DNA of 64,000 nt from Eulemur rufifrons (taxonomy: Eukaryota > Chordata > Mammalia > Primates > Lemuridae): NCBI RefSeq assembly GCF_041146395.1, contig NC_090999.1, positions 66,283,001 to 66,347,000 on the forward strand, in the 5' to 3' direction. How positions within the stretch are numbered: position 1 is the stretch's first letter; each line of letters opens with the position of its first letter. This document shows positions 50,701 through 63,299 of this stretch, piece after piece. A program made the translations under genes and the position numbers. The notes under the pieces were generated by a model. The model ran no database searches. It worked only from the letters and a program-made list of their open reading frames with translations, and was not told the origin of the DNA.

Positions 50701-53700
50701 AATCAAAAATTGGGAATGCTGTGCAGAGGAGGTTTTTAACTTCTTGATCCTTTCGACCTAAGGCCCACCTGTGGATCAACTAGGAATGGATTCTTTCTTC
50801 TCATTTTTCCTCATTGAAAAATAAGTAAGGTGCTTTTGCTTGTTATAATGATAGGGGAGCATCACTGTAATCTGTAGTAGGGGCCAGAATGCCGAATATC
50901 CTGTTGGAACAGTTCTACATAATGAAATTGGACCTCTTCACCAAACACCAGAATGCCAACATACGTGTTAAAAAATCTAGCAGAGCCATAGTCTGTCCTC
51001 AAGCATGGTAAAATCATGGGGAATATTCCTGGGACTCTTGTTAGAGGTTAGACAATGCAGATACCTGTATTTTATATAAATGATACATCATACTGTCATA
51101 GTATAATAATATTTAACATACAATTAAATCACTGTTTCCTAATTTTATACTTTCTGAGTATCACTTGAATGCTCATGTGGATCTGCTGATGACTTTTCCA
51201 TTTCCACATCAGATATAGTCTCTTTGTAAATTAATATGTTACTATTAGCCCTTTGGTTTTTAGACATTGGTCTCTTATGAGCTTGGGTTAACGTGAGTTG
51301 TTCCATGATACATGAGACATATCTATTCTCAGATACTAATTGAATCAGGCTCTAGCCTAGACCAAAGATAAGGATAACTCACCAAGTTTAAGATACTTCA
51401 GGGGGCTTTGGATAGCCTGCTGGCCTCCCCTCATAACATCCCTGCCTCAACTTCCACCTTCTTTCAAACCATAACATAAATGTTCCTCTTAAATAAAGTA
51501 CTTAGACAAAGACAGGTTCAAAATTTTATTCTGGAGTATGAGTTTTGAAAGCATGTGGATGAGACTCAATTTTTAGTCTGTCATTGCTGTTAATCACGAT
51601 GGCATCAGGAAACAACACCAAACATATAATGTTAAGCATAGGAATGGAGTATATGACATTATACATGAAGAACAAAAAATGCAAACACTTTTGTGTAAGA
51701 TTTTTCTCTAGCATTCTACCGCTAACTGTTAATAATGTCCTCCTTTTGCTTTTATATAACTTTACTCATGGGGAGTTTATACAATATGACTAACATAAAA
51801 TTTTGATAGAATCAGACACATGGCTAAAAATATCCCGTTACTATAATTATTAAGCAACTTGATGCCTCAGAACAAAAGAAAGTTAAGTTAGGAAAAACAA
51901 TTCCTTAGAGAAAAGTTATTTGTTTCCAAATTCAGTGTATTACGGAAAGAGTTGTCCTTAACTCAATAGTCTAACAATAGTTAGTTAACGATAGTCTAAC
52001 ACAGGGTTGAAGTGAGTATAAAACACCTAGAGGATTTCAGTTCTTCTTCCTGGGAATTTAGGGCTCTATAACAAACAGAACTTATATATTTCTTCCTGAA
52101 TGGTAAAATGTCATCACCAGCATTTAATGATACCCAGAATTTTTAAAAAGCAACAGTTAAAAAATTGAGTATTTGCAAAATGTACATTGATGAACCTTTA
52201 CTTCCTCTGTTTTCTTCCTACGAAATATTTCCAATGTGGAAAAAACGTAGGACCTAAAAATAATAACAGCCTAATAATCACTACTATTCTTTGAACGGTG
52301 AAGAAGGCACTGTGCCAAGTGTTTTACATATTACAGTGTGCATAGTGAGATGAAATTTTTTCCAGTCTAGAGAAGCTTCCAGATAGTTGTGTCTAGATGG
52401 AGGCAGCAGGTCCCTTAGAGTAGATCTTTGTTGGAGAGGACGCCGTTTCTTGGATTTTTGAAGATATGCAAATGCACAGTAAGTTGTCACCATTGTCTTG
52501 GAGGAAGGATAGAGCAGAACCTTCTGTGATCTGGCAAAGTCTTCTCTTCCAATGTCCCAGCACTAGAAAAGTTTAGTAAATTTACTTAGAAAATAAACTA
52601 TGCTCCTTTGGGGAGAAATAAGAACAAGACTCCAAACTCTCCTTTTTTGAGGTTCAACTCCTTTAAAACTTCTATAATAAATGAAAATAGCATAGCATAA
52701 ATGGATGTATTTTGGTAGGAAAAGACACCAAGGACCCCAAAGGCAACTTGGTTTTAAGGAAGGGGACATAGACCGGGGACCTGGATTCAACAGGAGATCC
52801 AGCCACATTTGTATAGAGTAGACCACAGAAGAACATAACCGATACCAATAATCACATTCACAAAACTCCTGGAAAATCCCTCTTGTTGTTTACATGGCAC
52901 ATGCTCAGCTATCCAAAGCACTTTGAACAGACTGAGTAAGGGAAGGAGAGGTTTTGAGAGGATAATTACAAACTTTTGTGTTGCCTTTGCAAATGTAGAT
53001 TTAGGTTTCAACAGAGATTCACAGCCACAATTATTTCTGTTCTGCTTGGTAAGCCAAATTGAGGAAGATGGAAGAATGACTGGGGAGTAACATGGGTTAG
53101 GTTCTTCTGAGGTCAAAGAAGACTCTTGTTCTGTGGATAAAGAAACTCATGATGGCAGCATGGTTGCATTTACAAAAGCACGGGATTGGGTAGTTCACAA
53201 ATAAAGGGAGTGATGTCCTCATTGATTACAAAGAGAATGGCTCTCCTGGTGGATAATTATGTATAATTTTCTATATTTCCAAAATTGTACATAATATTAT
53301 ACATACACAAACACACACACATATACATACATACTACACAAATCCATAATGAGGAGAGGGCAGAGGACCCAGAGACTGGATGCACCACGTGTTAGAGCCA
53401 TATGAGCACATAATGAACCTTGGCTGGTAGTGGATGTAGGACATAAGATTCAATTTGCATGCTTTCCTTCTCCCTTCCAGCCCTCCCTAGGCCCAACCCC
53501 TTCCTCCATCACAAGACTATCAAAAACAATAGCTGTCTCTTCCTGTTTGCCAAGAGGCTGTAGAGATAGCACTTAAATATTAGGCCCCAACGGCCCCAAG
53601 GAGATGCCTTCTGCTCTCCACCCAGTGGAGGTGGCATTCCTGTCACATAGAGACAGACGCAATTAAACTGACTGTGGCTTATTGGTGCCACTTAGTTTAG

Positions 53701-54120
53701 GAACAATGGATTTGAGACTGTGAGTTTAAAAAAAAAAAAAGCTACTTCTTTGAGATGTACTTGATAACCTCTAGAGGTCACTTCTATGTCACTTTAGGTA
53801 GTAACAAAGAGGAAAATGCAGCTGTAAATTGGACTTTATAAGAAATAACATCTGGACATATGTGCTACCTGGGTGTTTTAGATTTCTACAAAGCAGAACC
53901 TTATCTTTACAAAGTCTACCACTGGCAAAGGCCCTATAAGTATGATCAGTAATTGTTAACTCACCCTGCAATGGCTTCTCTTTGTTCTTGGAACAAAGGT
54001 CAAAATACCTACTGTATTCTATTGTGCCCTGCTTTACCTAGGCCCACTTACCTTTTAAGCCTCCTTTCTTTGCACTCTCCCACCTCCTATGCATAGAGAA
54101 CTTAGCTGACCACTACTCAG
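47746..54120. other. Long stretch without a recognised gene
   Basis: Six kilobases of mostly AT-rich DNA in which I see no gene and assign no repeat with confidence. Frames of 60-109 codons occur (e.g. 47954-48259, 50442-50681, 52787-53116 minus) without motifs, exon signals or frame continuity. A MIR-like trace is possible near 52265-52345, a CA/TA patch near 53295-53335, and an A12 run near 53728-53740. Confidence 0.45.
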
Positions 54121-55640
54121 TGATCCAAATACTCAGTACAACCTCAACCAAAATTTTAGCAGAGGCGTCTGTGTGTGTGTACACACAGTGTGTGTGTGTG
54201 TGTGTGTTTAAACTGACAAATTGACATGCTGATCCAAAATGCATGTGAAATGCAAGGGACTAGGAATAGCAATTAGTCTGGAAGAAGAACAGCAAAACTG
54301 TCAGAAGAACTGCCACTATTAAGGCATTCTATAAAGTTTGTAGTATTGACATAATTATATATAAGTAGGCTAATGGAACAGAAATAGGATGTCCAGAAAC
54401 AGTCCCACACATATATGGATGCAAATGATGACAAAAAATCATACTGAAAATGCAGTAGAGATAAGATAATTGCATATCTATATAGAAAAAAAAATGAATC
54501 TGAACTCCCTACCTCATACTATACATAAAAATCAATCCCAGATGCATTGTAAATCTAAATATGAAGTGCAAAACAATAAAACTTTTAGAAGAAAACATGG
54601 TATATTATTTTGTAATAAACACTGATTTCTTAAATAGGATACAAAATGTACCAGAAATTTAAAAAGAAAAACAAACTTCTGTTTATCAAAAAAGAAACCC
54701 TACAATTAAGGTAGTAAAAAGGCAAGCCACTCAATGGGAGATGGTAGTCATAACACAAATGTCTGACAAAAGACTCATATATACCAAAAACATATAACTC
54801 CTATAATTCTATCAAGAAAATACACCATAAACCAACAGACAAATAGGCAAAAGATTTGAAGACGTACTTTATAAAAGAGAATATGGAAACATGAAAAGTC
54901 ATTCAACCTCAGTCATCAGAGATATGCAAATTAAAATTACAATGTGATATCTCTGCACACCTACCAGAATGACTAAAAAGAATGACAATACCAAATCCTG
55001 GTGACGATGTGGCACAACTCAAACTTTTATGTACTGCAGGTGGTCATGTGAATTAAAACAATCATGTTAGAAAGCTGTTCAGCAATATTTATTTAAATTG
55101 ATTATATGCAGTTCCTGTAACACAGTAATTCTATTCCTAGACATGTACCCAACAAGAATGCATATATATAGGAATAGTCATAGTAGCAGCATTTGTAATA
55201 ATCCCAAATTAAAAACAATTCAAATGTCTGTCAATAGTAGAATAGACAAATAAATTGTAGCATATTCATACAATGGCACACTGTATACAATGAAGATGAA
55301 TAAATGAAAACTGCACCACACAGAGAAGATGAATCTCTCAAACATCATGTGGACAGAAAGTAGCCAGATATAAAATAATACATACTATTTAATTCAATAA
55401 TTTATAAAATTCTGAAACAGGCAAAACTAACGTATTTACAGAGTCAGTGTAATATGCATCTCCAGAGTAGCTAATAACTCAAAGGAAGCACAGGGGATTC
55501 TGGTATGCTGGTAATATTCTGGTTTTTGACCTGGGTGTTAGTTACAGAGGTGTGTCTAGTTTATAAAAGACCATTGAGCTATCTGATTTGAACGCTTTTC
55601 TTTATGTATATAATGCTTAAATAAAATGATTCACTTTTTA
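54121..55640 (+). mobile_element. Old L1 3' portion, sense
   Basis: L1 ORF2 remnants in the forward direction: 'aattgacatgctgatcc', 'ggcaaaagatttgaag', 'caacctcagtcatcagag', 'aaaattacaatgtgatat' and 'gtggtcatgtgaat'-like blocks in L1M order. No open frame remains. A (GT)n/(CA) tract sits inside it at 54170-54207. The 3' end near 55640 is A/T-rich. Confidence 0.8.
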
Positions 55641-57723
55641 AAGGAGCATTTTGCATAGGGATCTTCAAGACTCCCACTTACCCTTGTTTGAGGGAAGCTT
55701 TGACTCTCCTAAAGCTTGGACAATGGACGTTGCAGGGAAGTCTTATTTAGCAGGAAAAAAAAATTTTAAGAGATCCTGGGAGAGTGATAATTGCTTGAGT
55801 TGCGTCATGAATACATTTCATTACTTATCATTGAATTTCACCATATTATTCTCTCTAATTTTGTATGTTTTTAAGTTTATATAATAAAATCATTTTTTCT
55901 AAACATCTATGGAATGTTTTGCATCTGAGTCGAACTAGCCACTGGGGTCTACTTCTGCTCTATCTAATATATATATATATATCTGTCCCCTAAGGAAACA
56001 TTGCCATCAAAGCTTTTGGCCACATAGGAAAGCTTTCCTCCTGGTCATTTTAATCTTTGGGAAGTTTTTCTTATGTGTTCTAGGGCTTTTATTCCTCTTT
56101 AGAAACAAAAATTATCACTATTTTCTCTTGATCAAGATTCCCGTCAGCCAGTTATATTCCTTCCCACCCCCATGTCATCATCTAATAAATGACTGAATGA
56201 CAAAAATAAACCTCCATGGAGAATACATGTGGAAGTAGATAAAACTAAAAAATACAGGCTGAGAAGAGGAGACTAGATGTTTGGCTAAAGACAGGCCCCA
56301 TGCCAAATCAACCAAAAAGGAAATGATTAATTACGTGAGTGTAGCAATAGAGATGCCCCCAAGCGTTTCAGGGAAGCCAAATGACGCAGGTTAGAGTCCA
56401 GAATAACAGGACAATTGATTTGTAAGTGGGCAAAACATGTTTTAAAAATGTGTATGTCACATACAGATGGCCCTATTTTTACAAAAATCAAGAAATGCTT
56501 TAAATGATCAATTCAGTAAAGCCACAGATAATTTTATTTGCTATATACCAAAATGTTCTTCCTAAATTGGAAGATAGAAACAGTACTTTACAAAACAGAT
56601 TTATTTTTTAAAATCATGAAGAACATATTAATAGTTGCCATTCAGGAAGTCACAGATCCCTATATGTAAAAATATCTAACTCTGATCTATTTTTACTTTG
56701 AAATTACCATTTTTATATACTGTTTCATAACATTTTTATACTGTTTTCACTTCCTTAAGGTTGAACTTTTGTTCTTTTTTTTTTTTTTCTGCTGTTCAGC
56801 CTAGATAACTGCTGTCCCCTCCCAGATATGGAATAAAAAGAAGTTTCCCTTTGTCCTGCAGTCTAGTTCTACTGCCATCTTGCCTCTTCACCAGAGAGAG
56901 AATAAGGGGAGTGGGCTCAATTTCCTCACCAATTAAATTGTAACTCCCCAGTTGGAAGCTGGGCAAGCTAAAAAAATAAACTCATCTGTAGCTCAGTCCC
57001 TTGGAAATTCTAAACCAGTAGGTACCCCTACCAACGCAAGCATTGTGCTGAGTATTACTGTGAGACTCCAGGCTTGAAACACAGCTGGGAAGAGGTTTAA
57101 TGATATTACTCAGAAAGTAGCAGAAAGCCCATGTTTCTTTGCAATGAGGAAATTCATTGAAATTAACCAAGAAAAGAATCAAAATATAAAACATGCCTTC
57201 TCTTCTTCAGCAGTGCCTGAACTTCTGCCAATCACTCATTGCATAAAGGTAAAGGACAGACAGGAATTAGGGATAGTCCAGGAAAACAAATTTCAAGCAA
57301 ACAGAGGCTGAACCGTTTCCTAGATAACAAGAAAAGAACCTCAAGTTTCTTTGAGGCTATTGAACTACCTTGTAGCAGTACAGCACAAGACACCACAAGC
57401 AACTTGTGGTGGATAGTTTTTGGGATGTGTTATGGACCCCTCCTTATCCACAACTTGGAAAATATCCACAATTTGAAGTGAAATGTGAGTTATCGCATGA
57501 GCTGAGGCTGAGATTTTTCTCTGTAAATGGTAGTTAGAGTCCTGATATAAGGATATGATGGCAAGAGAGCATGGAACAGCAAGGAGAACAGAATCAAACT
57601 AGAAATAGTCCTCTTAATCACTCCTGCTAAGCCCTTTTAACTAGTCCCCTAGTGTGGAAGAATTAGGTAAAATTAACATGTAAATAAACATTAACCTTTG
57701 TATAGACATTATACTTTTCTTTA
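55641..57723. other. No gene recognised; (TA)n patch
   Basis: Unassigned AT-rich DNA with (AT)n at 55966-55982. Short frames at 55651-55884 and 57239-57481 have no motif. Confidence 0.5.
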
Positions 57724-57725
57724 TA

Positions 57726-58760
57726 CAGGCATACTTTGGAGATAAAGTGGGTTTGGTTCCAGACGACTGCAATAAAGCAAATATTGCAATAAACTGAATC
57801 AAATGAATTTTTGTTTCCCAGGGCATATATTGTTTACATTACACTTTGGTCTACTAAGTGTGCAATAGCATTACATCTACAAAAGATCTTAATTTAAAAA
57901 TATTACTAAAAATGCTAATAATCATCTGATCCTTCAGCAAGTCATCATCTTTTTGCTGGGGGAGGGTCTTGCCTCGATGTTGGTGGCTGCCGCCTGAACA
58001 GGGTGGTAGATGCTGAAGATTGGGGAGGCTGTGGCCATTTCTAAAATGAGACAACAATAAAGTTTGCTGCTTCAGTCCACTCTTCCCTTCATGAAAGATT
58101 TCTCTGTAGCATGCAGCTGTTGGATAGCACTTTACCCATAGTAGAAATTCTTTCAAAATTGGAGTCAGTCCTCTCAAACTCTGCTGCTGCTTTATTAACT
58201 AAGTTTATGTAATATTCTAAACCCTTTGCTGTCATTTCAACAATTTGGCTAATTGTTGGACACAAGAGGCCTAGCTTTTGGCCTATCTTGGCTTTCCTTG
58301 GCTTTCCTTAGTGAGAAACATGCCTTTCTCACTAAGCTTAATCATTTCTAGCTTTTGATTTGAAGTGAGACTCTTCCTTTAACTTGAACACTTAAAGGCC
58401 ATTGTGGGCTTATTAACTGGCCCAATTACAATATTGTTGTGTTTCAAGGAATAGGGAAGCTTGAGGAGAGAGAGAGAGAGAGAGATGAAGGAACAGCCAG
58501 TGTGTGGAACAGTCAGAACTCATGCAACATTTATTGTTTGCTATCTTATACAGATGTGGTTTGTGGCACCCCAAAACAATCACAGTAGTAACATCAAAGA
58601 TCACTAACCACAGATCACCACAACAGATATAATGATAATGAAAAAGTTTGAAATATTGTGAGAATTACCAAAACGTGACACAGAGACATGAAGTGAGCAC
58701 ATGCTATTGGAAAAATCACTCCTGCAGACTTGCCCAATGCAGGGTTGCCACAAACCTTCA

Positions 58761-58796
<36 letters not shown>

Positions 58797-58846
58797 ATAT
58801 CTGCAAAGCACGGTAAAGTGAGGCACAGTAAAACAAGGTATGCCTG
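57726..58846 (-). mobile_element. Tigger1 DNA transposon, internally deleted
   Basis: Both termini of a pogo-type Tigger1 are present: 'caggcatactttggag' at the left and 'aaggtatgcctg' at the right, with TA just outside the left end. On the minus strand the right half gives the transposase start and the left half its C-terminus ([21 protein letters not shown]). The ~1.1-kb length against the ~2.4-kb family length, and the sequence jump near 58241-58247, show loss of the central catalytic region. A26 (58767-58792) and (GA)n (58465-58485) runs have expanded inside it. Confidence 0.9.
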
Positions 58847-60321
58847 TGTAATTACTTTAACTGTATGACATGTTTATAAATCGTTTTAATCTATAGTGAG
58901 TACTGACACATCCTAAGCCTCTTTGATTTAGTGCTGTAGGTAGAGGAATACTTGTCTATTATTGGCATGAACAAGATTTGGATGGAGATATACTGATTCA
59001 GGCCTGACATCATCAATCACCTGGGCTCTTCCACCTTTCTACTCTTCAGCATATTGATCTTTGTCTCCAGGCTTGTCCTCTGTGGACACAGGATTGTGGT
59101 CTCGGGGTTAAGCATCGCTTCTGTGTGCAATTACATCCAAACACAGCAAGGCCAATTTCTCATCATATGTCCCTTTTTCTCAGAAAAAAAATCTTGTCTA
59201 AGAATCTCTCAGTGGCTTTGTCTTACATCATGTTTGTCAGGACAAAGTCATATGCCTAAATTTGTAACTAATCACCAGCTAGGAGAATGGGATTAGTAGC
59301 TATAAAATGTGTAAATACAAAGCACTAAGAAGCTAAATGGGAGTTGTGAAAATATAGGATGGAAGAGAGATATATTAGGTTATGGAAATAAAGGGTAGAA
59401 GAAAGCTATAACTTAAGGGGACAATGGTTAGGGCTTGTTGACTACAAAGGGCAGAGATGAAAAGAAAGCCAAGGACTGGAGCTTCGATGACCAAATGTAA
59501 CTGACCATTCCTCCCATAGACGTCGTGGCTCCATGGCTGGATGTGATCTGGCTCCGTGAGGTCCTTGGGCAGTGTGGAATACGGTGGAGTGGGCTGAAGA
59601 GTGTGGCACCAAGTGCAAATAAAAATAAGGTTAACAAAGTCAGGTAGAGTGCCTGGCTGAGCTGTCAACCTGAAAACTTAGGCAGAAAGGCCACATCCAG
59701 ATATAAAGGAACAGGTCAGACACCAGAGGCATCAGACAGGGAAAGAGGTTATTGAATGAAAGGGCCTGGGACAAATATAAAGTATGAAATAATATGGTTT
59801 AAAACAACTTAAATATTTCAGTAACACAATAAATGTACATGAACTAAACTTTTCACTTAAAGATTAGAAGTATAGATTTTTTAAAAATTCTTATTTATAA
59901 ACAATTAATCAGACATACCTAAAAGACAAACAGGCATAAACTTCTCATACCAGTTAAATACCAGTCAAAACAACACTTGTGGAGCAACATTAATATCTGG
60001 CAAAATTTACTTTAAGACAAAAAGCATTACTAGGAATAAAAAATAGTACCCGTGTAATCATAATAGGATGAATTCATCAGAAAGATAAAAATTCTTAATT
60101 TAAAATAGCTCCCAAAATATAAAATGCAAAAATTGACCAGAAGAAAATTTGTTTTGTTTCCTTATACAGCAAATACATACTAAGGTCTTTTAAATGTATA
60201 AACTAGAGATCAGTAATGCAATGAAGCCACCCTGAACTCATCACTCAACTTAAATAATATTCAAAAAGAAATTGACAAATCCACCATTAGAATAGGAAAT
60301 GGTAATACAGCTCTTTCAGTA
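58847..60321. other. No gene recognised
   Basis: Unassigned AT-rich DNA. Overlapping minus-strand frames at 59375-59668 and 59428-59637 show no known domain. Confidence 0.5.
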
Positions 60322-60323
60322 TA

Positions 60324-60665
60324 GCCATGTGCCACATATGTTTCAGTCAAGGACGGACCACATATATAATGGTGGTCCCATAGGATTATAGTGGAGCTGA
60401 AATTTTTCTATTGTCTAGTGATTTGTGTTACTATAGCCTACAGTGTTCAGGACAGTAACATGCTGTATAGATTTGTAGCCTAGGAGGCTACAACATATAG
60501 GCTATCGTGTGCAGTAGGCTATAGGTGTGTAGCCTAGATGTGTGGTAGGCTATATTAGCTAGATTTGTATTAGTACTATACACTCTATGATGGTCACACA
60601 ACAATGAAATCTTCTAACAACACATTTCTCAGAACATATCTCTGTCATTAAGTGACACAGGAGTG
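60324..60665 (-). mobile_element. MER2 (Tigger-type MITE)
   Basis: About 340 bases with 'ggtggtcccataggattata', repeated 'gtagcctag' / 'taggctata' motifs, 'actctatgatggtcac' and 'tcattaagtgac' near the right end: the MER2 layout. TA dinucleotides flank it (60322-60323 and 60666-60667). Strand is assigned by recollection of the consensus orientation. Confidence 0.85.
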
Positions 60666-60859
60666 TATTTTTATTTAGATAAAAATAGTCAGTAAGGATT
60701 TGGAACATCTGAAAAAACACAATTGGCAAGATTAATCTAATGTTCCCATCATGTATATTTAACCTTTTTCCTCCCACAATAGCAATAACACAAATCCTAT
60801 ACTTCAAATCCCTGATGCTGCCTCCTCTCCCATCAAATAAAAACAACACATAATGTCAT

Positions 60860-62255
60860 GGTCCTGTCTGTGGCTGGACTTTGAAGTGTTACCCCAGTTC
60901 TTGGGTTCCAGGCTTGGAAGAATTGCAAGCCTTGGCCCATGCAACAGAGAGAGATGACCGACACTCAGCAAGTATACATGAAAGAATTATTGTAAGGAGA
61001 GATTAAGGGTGCAAAGCAAAAGTACATTTCCTAAGGGGAAATGGGTCTGCCTCTGTGAGTGGAGAAGACACTGTCTTCTGTTTTTCCTTTTATATGCTAG
61101 TAGTATATGTTGATGTAAAGGTCAGTTATAATTACTTATGACTATAAGTCATGGGTTTTGGGGTCTGGATTTTTCCAGGTATGGACATAACTTAAATGTT
61201 ATGTTCCAGACGTTCCTTTCTCCTATACATGTGATGGGGAAAGTCACCATTTATGGTGTTTTTCAATTTTCTAATCATGGTCACTCTTTCCTGGTCTAAT
61301 TACCCCATTCTTTAAGACTAAAATAACTGTTTTCCTTGGTTATTTTTTTTGTAGCTATTTCCTCCTTATTCTTTTTCTTTTTCTGCTCCTATCATTCCAT
61401 TATCTTCTGTTTTTCTGTCCTGATGGGATTCAGACCACTGGGGCTTAGGGATGCTATGTCTGAGGCTGTGGGAGGAGAGGAGGTAAAGGAATTGCCTGAG
61501 CAGAAGCCTGAAATAAGGACAGATGTTAACTGCCTAGTTGGGGGACAGATCTGGGAGTACAGCAAAGCATGCTCCAACCTCAGAGCCTAAGGGGTCTCAT
61601 GCCTGAAAAGCCATGGAGCGGCCTGACAGGAAAACTTCTCATGGCTGTAGAGGTAGATTGCAATATGTCAGCCCGGGAGAAGGGTCTTAAGGCTTCCACT
61701 GTTAGAGCACTGGGCCAAGTGCCTTCTCTCCCTTTCTTTCCACAATGCCTCGGTTAACGTAAAACCAGTCTCCCAGTGGAAAGCCTGTAGTTTCTTTGTT
61801 CCTTGATCAAATGGGTCACAGCTACTGAAGTTAGAAGATTGATATCCAGGTACATAGCTTGAGCTTGGGATAAAATTAGTTTACCTTGATCAAAAGTGTT
61901 GTACCTACTGAAGAATTATGTGTTTTTCCCTTCTAGAAAGGAGAGGGAAATTAACTAGGACACCTTGTGATTTTCGGGGGATCCCTGAGACCTTTGATCA
62001 TTGTATCCCATGATTTTTTCACGTGAGATCATTGTATTTTGCAGCATGGCAAAGAGAATAAAAAGCAAGTGCTGGGTTTCAGTCATTGCCACCTTGGCAC
62101 CAAGAGTGCTGGTGGTCCCCTGATTTCCCCACTCTTTTAAATACAATTTCTGTGTCTGTGTTTCTGTTTCTTTTATCTCTTGCAACACATTCTGCCAGGG
62201 GACCCTATCTTTATCGGGGACGTCACGAACCCCCGATACTGTCCCTAACAATAAC
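60860..62255. mobile_element. LTR-retroelement-like sequence, family unknown
   Basis: The region differs in composition from its flanks. Its right part (about 61950-62255) resembles an LTR: an AATAAA at about 62059, a 'cttttaaatac' TATA-like box, a 'gtgtctgtgtttctg' pyrimidine/TG-rich run and an end in 'ccctaaca'. No gag, pol or env reading frame is visible. Boundaries and orientation are uncertain. Confidence 0.35.
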
Positions 62256-62449
62256 TCTACCTTCTCACCGTGGTCCACGTTGTTGTCCAGCCCTCAAAGG
62301 CACAAAATATCTTGACATATATTGTCATTTGTTTTTCTCTAGTTGTTTTTGTTTATACCATTATTTGGACTAGGTTGTAAGCTGTTTGATGGCAGAAATG
62401 TGGTTCTAAATTTAGCAAAATCTCAGTACCAAATTGAGTTCAAAGCAAT

Positions 62450-62600
62450 ATTTTTTTAATTAAAGAAATTTAATTTTTAAAATTCTTTAATTTTAATTAA
62501 ATTTTTAATTTCTTTATAGTAAAGATTAAACATCTTAAAATTAAAAAATGTATAAAGAAAAAATTAACACTCTTCCTACTCTCCCCTTCCCTTACAATAA
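62450..62600. repeat. AT-only region with imperfect inverted repeats
   Basis: Nearly pure A/T with related segments 'aaagaaatttaatttttaa' and 'aaatttttaatttcttta' in opposite orientation. Low complexity, likely able to form a weak hairpin. Confidence 0.6.
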
Positions 62601-62757
62601 CCGAGATTACCTAGTTACCTAGTATCTCTTTCTTTCTATCAATCCATCCATCTAAACTTATTTCCTCATATAGGCTTTTTTGAGGGTGTATATTTTTTAC
62701 CAAATATTAGATCTACTACATGCATTACTTAGAATTTTTTTGCACATTTAACTTAAC

Positions 62758-62786
62758 ATTAATCTGGAAATTTTTTCCAGATTAAT
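62758..62786. repeat. Perfect 13-bp hairpin
   Basis: Arms 'attaatctggaaa' (62758-62770) and 'tttccagattaat' (62774-62786) are exact reverse complements around a three-T loop. No U-run or transcript context is visible. Confidence 0.9.
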
Positions 62787-62799
62787 AAATATGTCTCCA

Positions 62800-63256
62800 A
62801 CTCATTCCGTTTAATATCTGCACGACACTCTATAATGTTGATGCACCATAATTCTTCATCCCTCTTTGATTCATAGTTTTGGGTTGTTTCCAGTTTTTCT
62901 GCCATCAAACAAGCTGGTGCTTTTCATTTCTGTAAGGTAAATTGCTAAGAGGAAGATTTTGGGGACTTTTTGGTATTTTTTTAGCTTAAAAGTCTAGTTC
63001 TTGGTCACTTTACTAAAAGGCTATTATTGTCATTTACATGCCCTCAAGAGATACATGGAGAGGCCCCTTCCCTGCCTTCTGAGTGCTAAAACACCTTTTA
63101 ATCTTGGCAATTACAGACTTAAAAACTGACATCTCATTGTTGCTTTGGTTTGCATGTTCTTAGTTATCAGGGATTTTGAGCCTTTTCATATATTGACTCT
63201 CATTTATACGCCCTTGTCTGTGAATTGTCTGTTTATATTCTTTGCTCGTTATTCTA
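62800..63256 (-). mobile_element. Old L1 (L1M type) fragment, antisense
   Basis: 'tgggttgtttccagtttttc', 'taaattgctaagagg' and, after an interruption, 'ccttttcatatattgactc' and 'tgtgaattgtctgttta' are reversed L1M ORF2/3' blocks. A run of 24 T follows at 63257-63280. Confidence 0.6.
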
Positions 63257-63299
63257 TTTTTTTTTTTTTTTTTTTTTTTTGGTCTCAGAAATACTTGTT

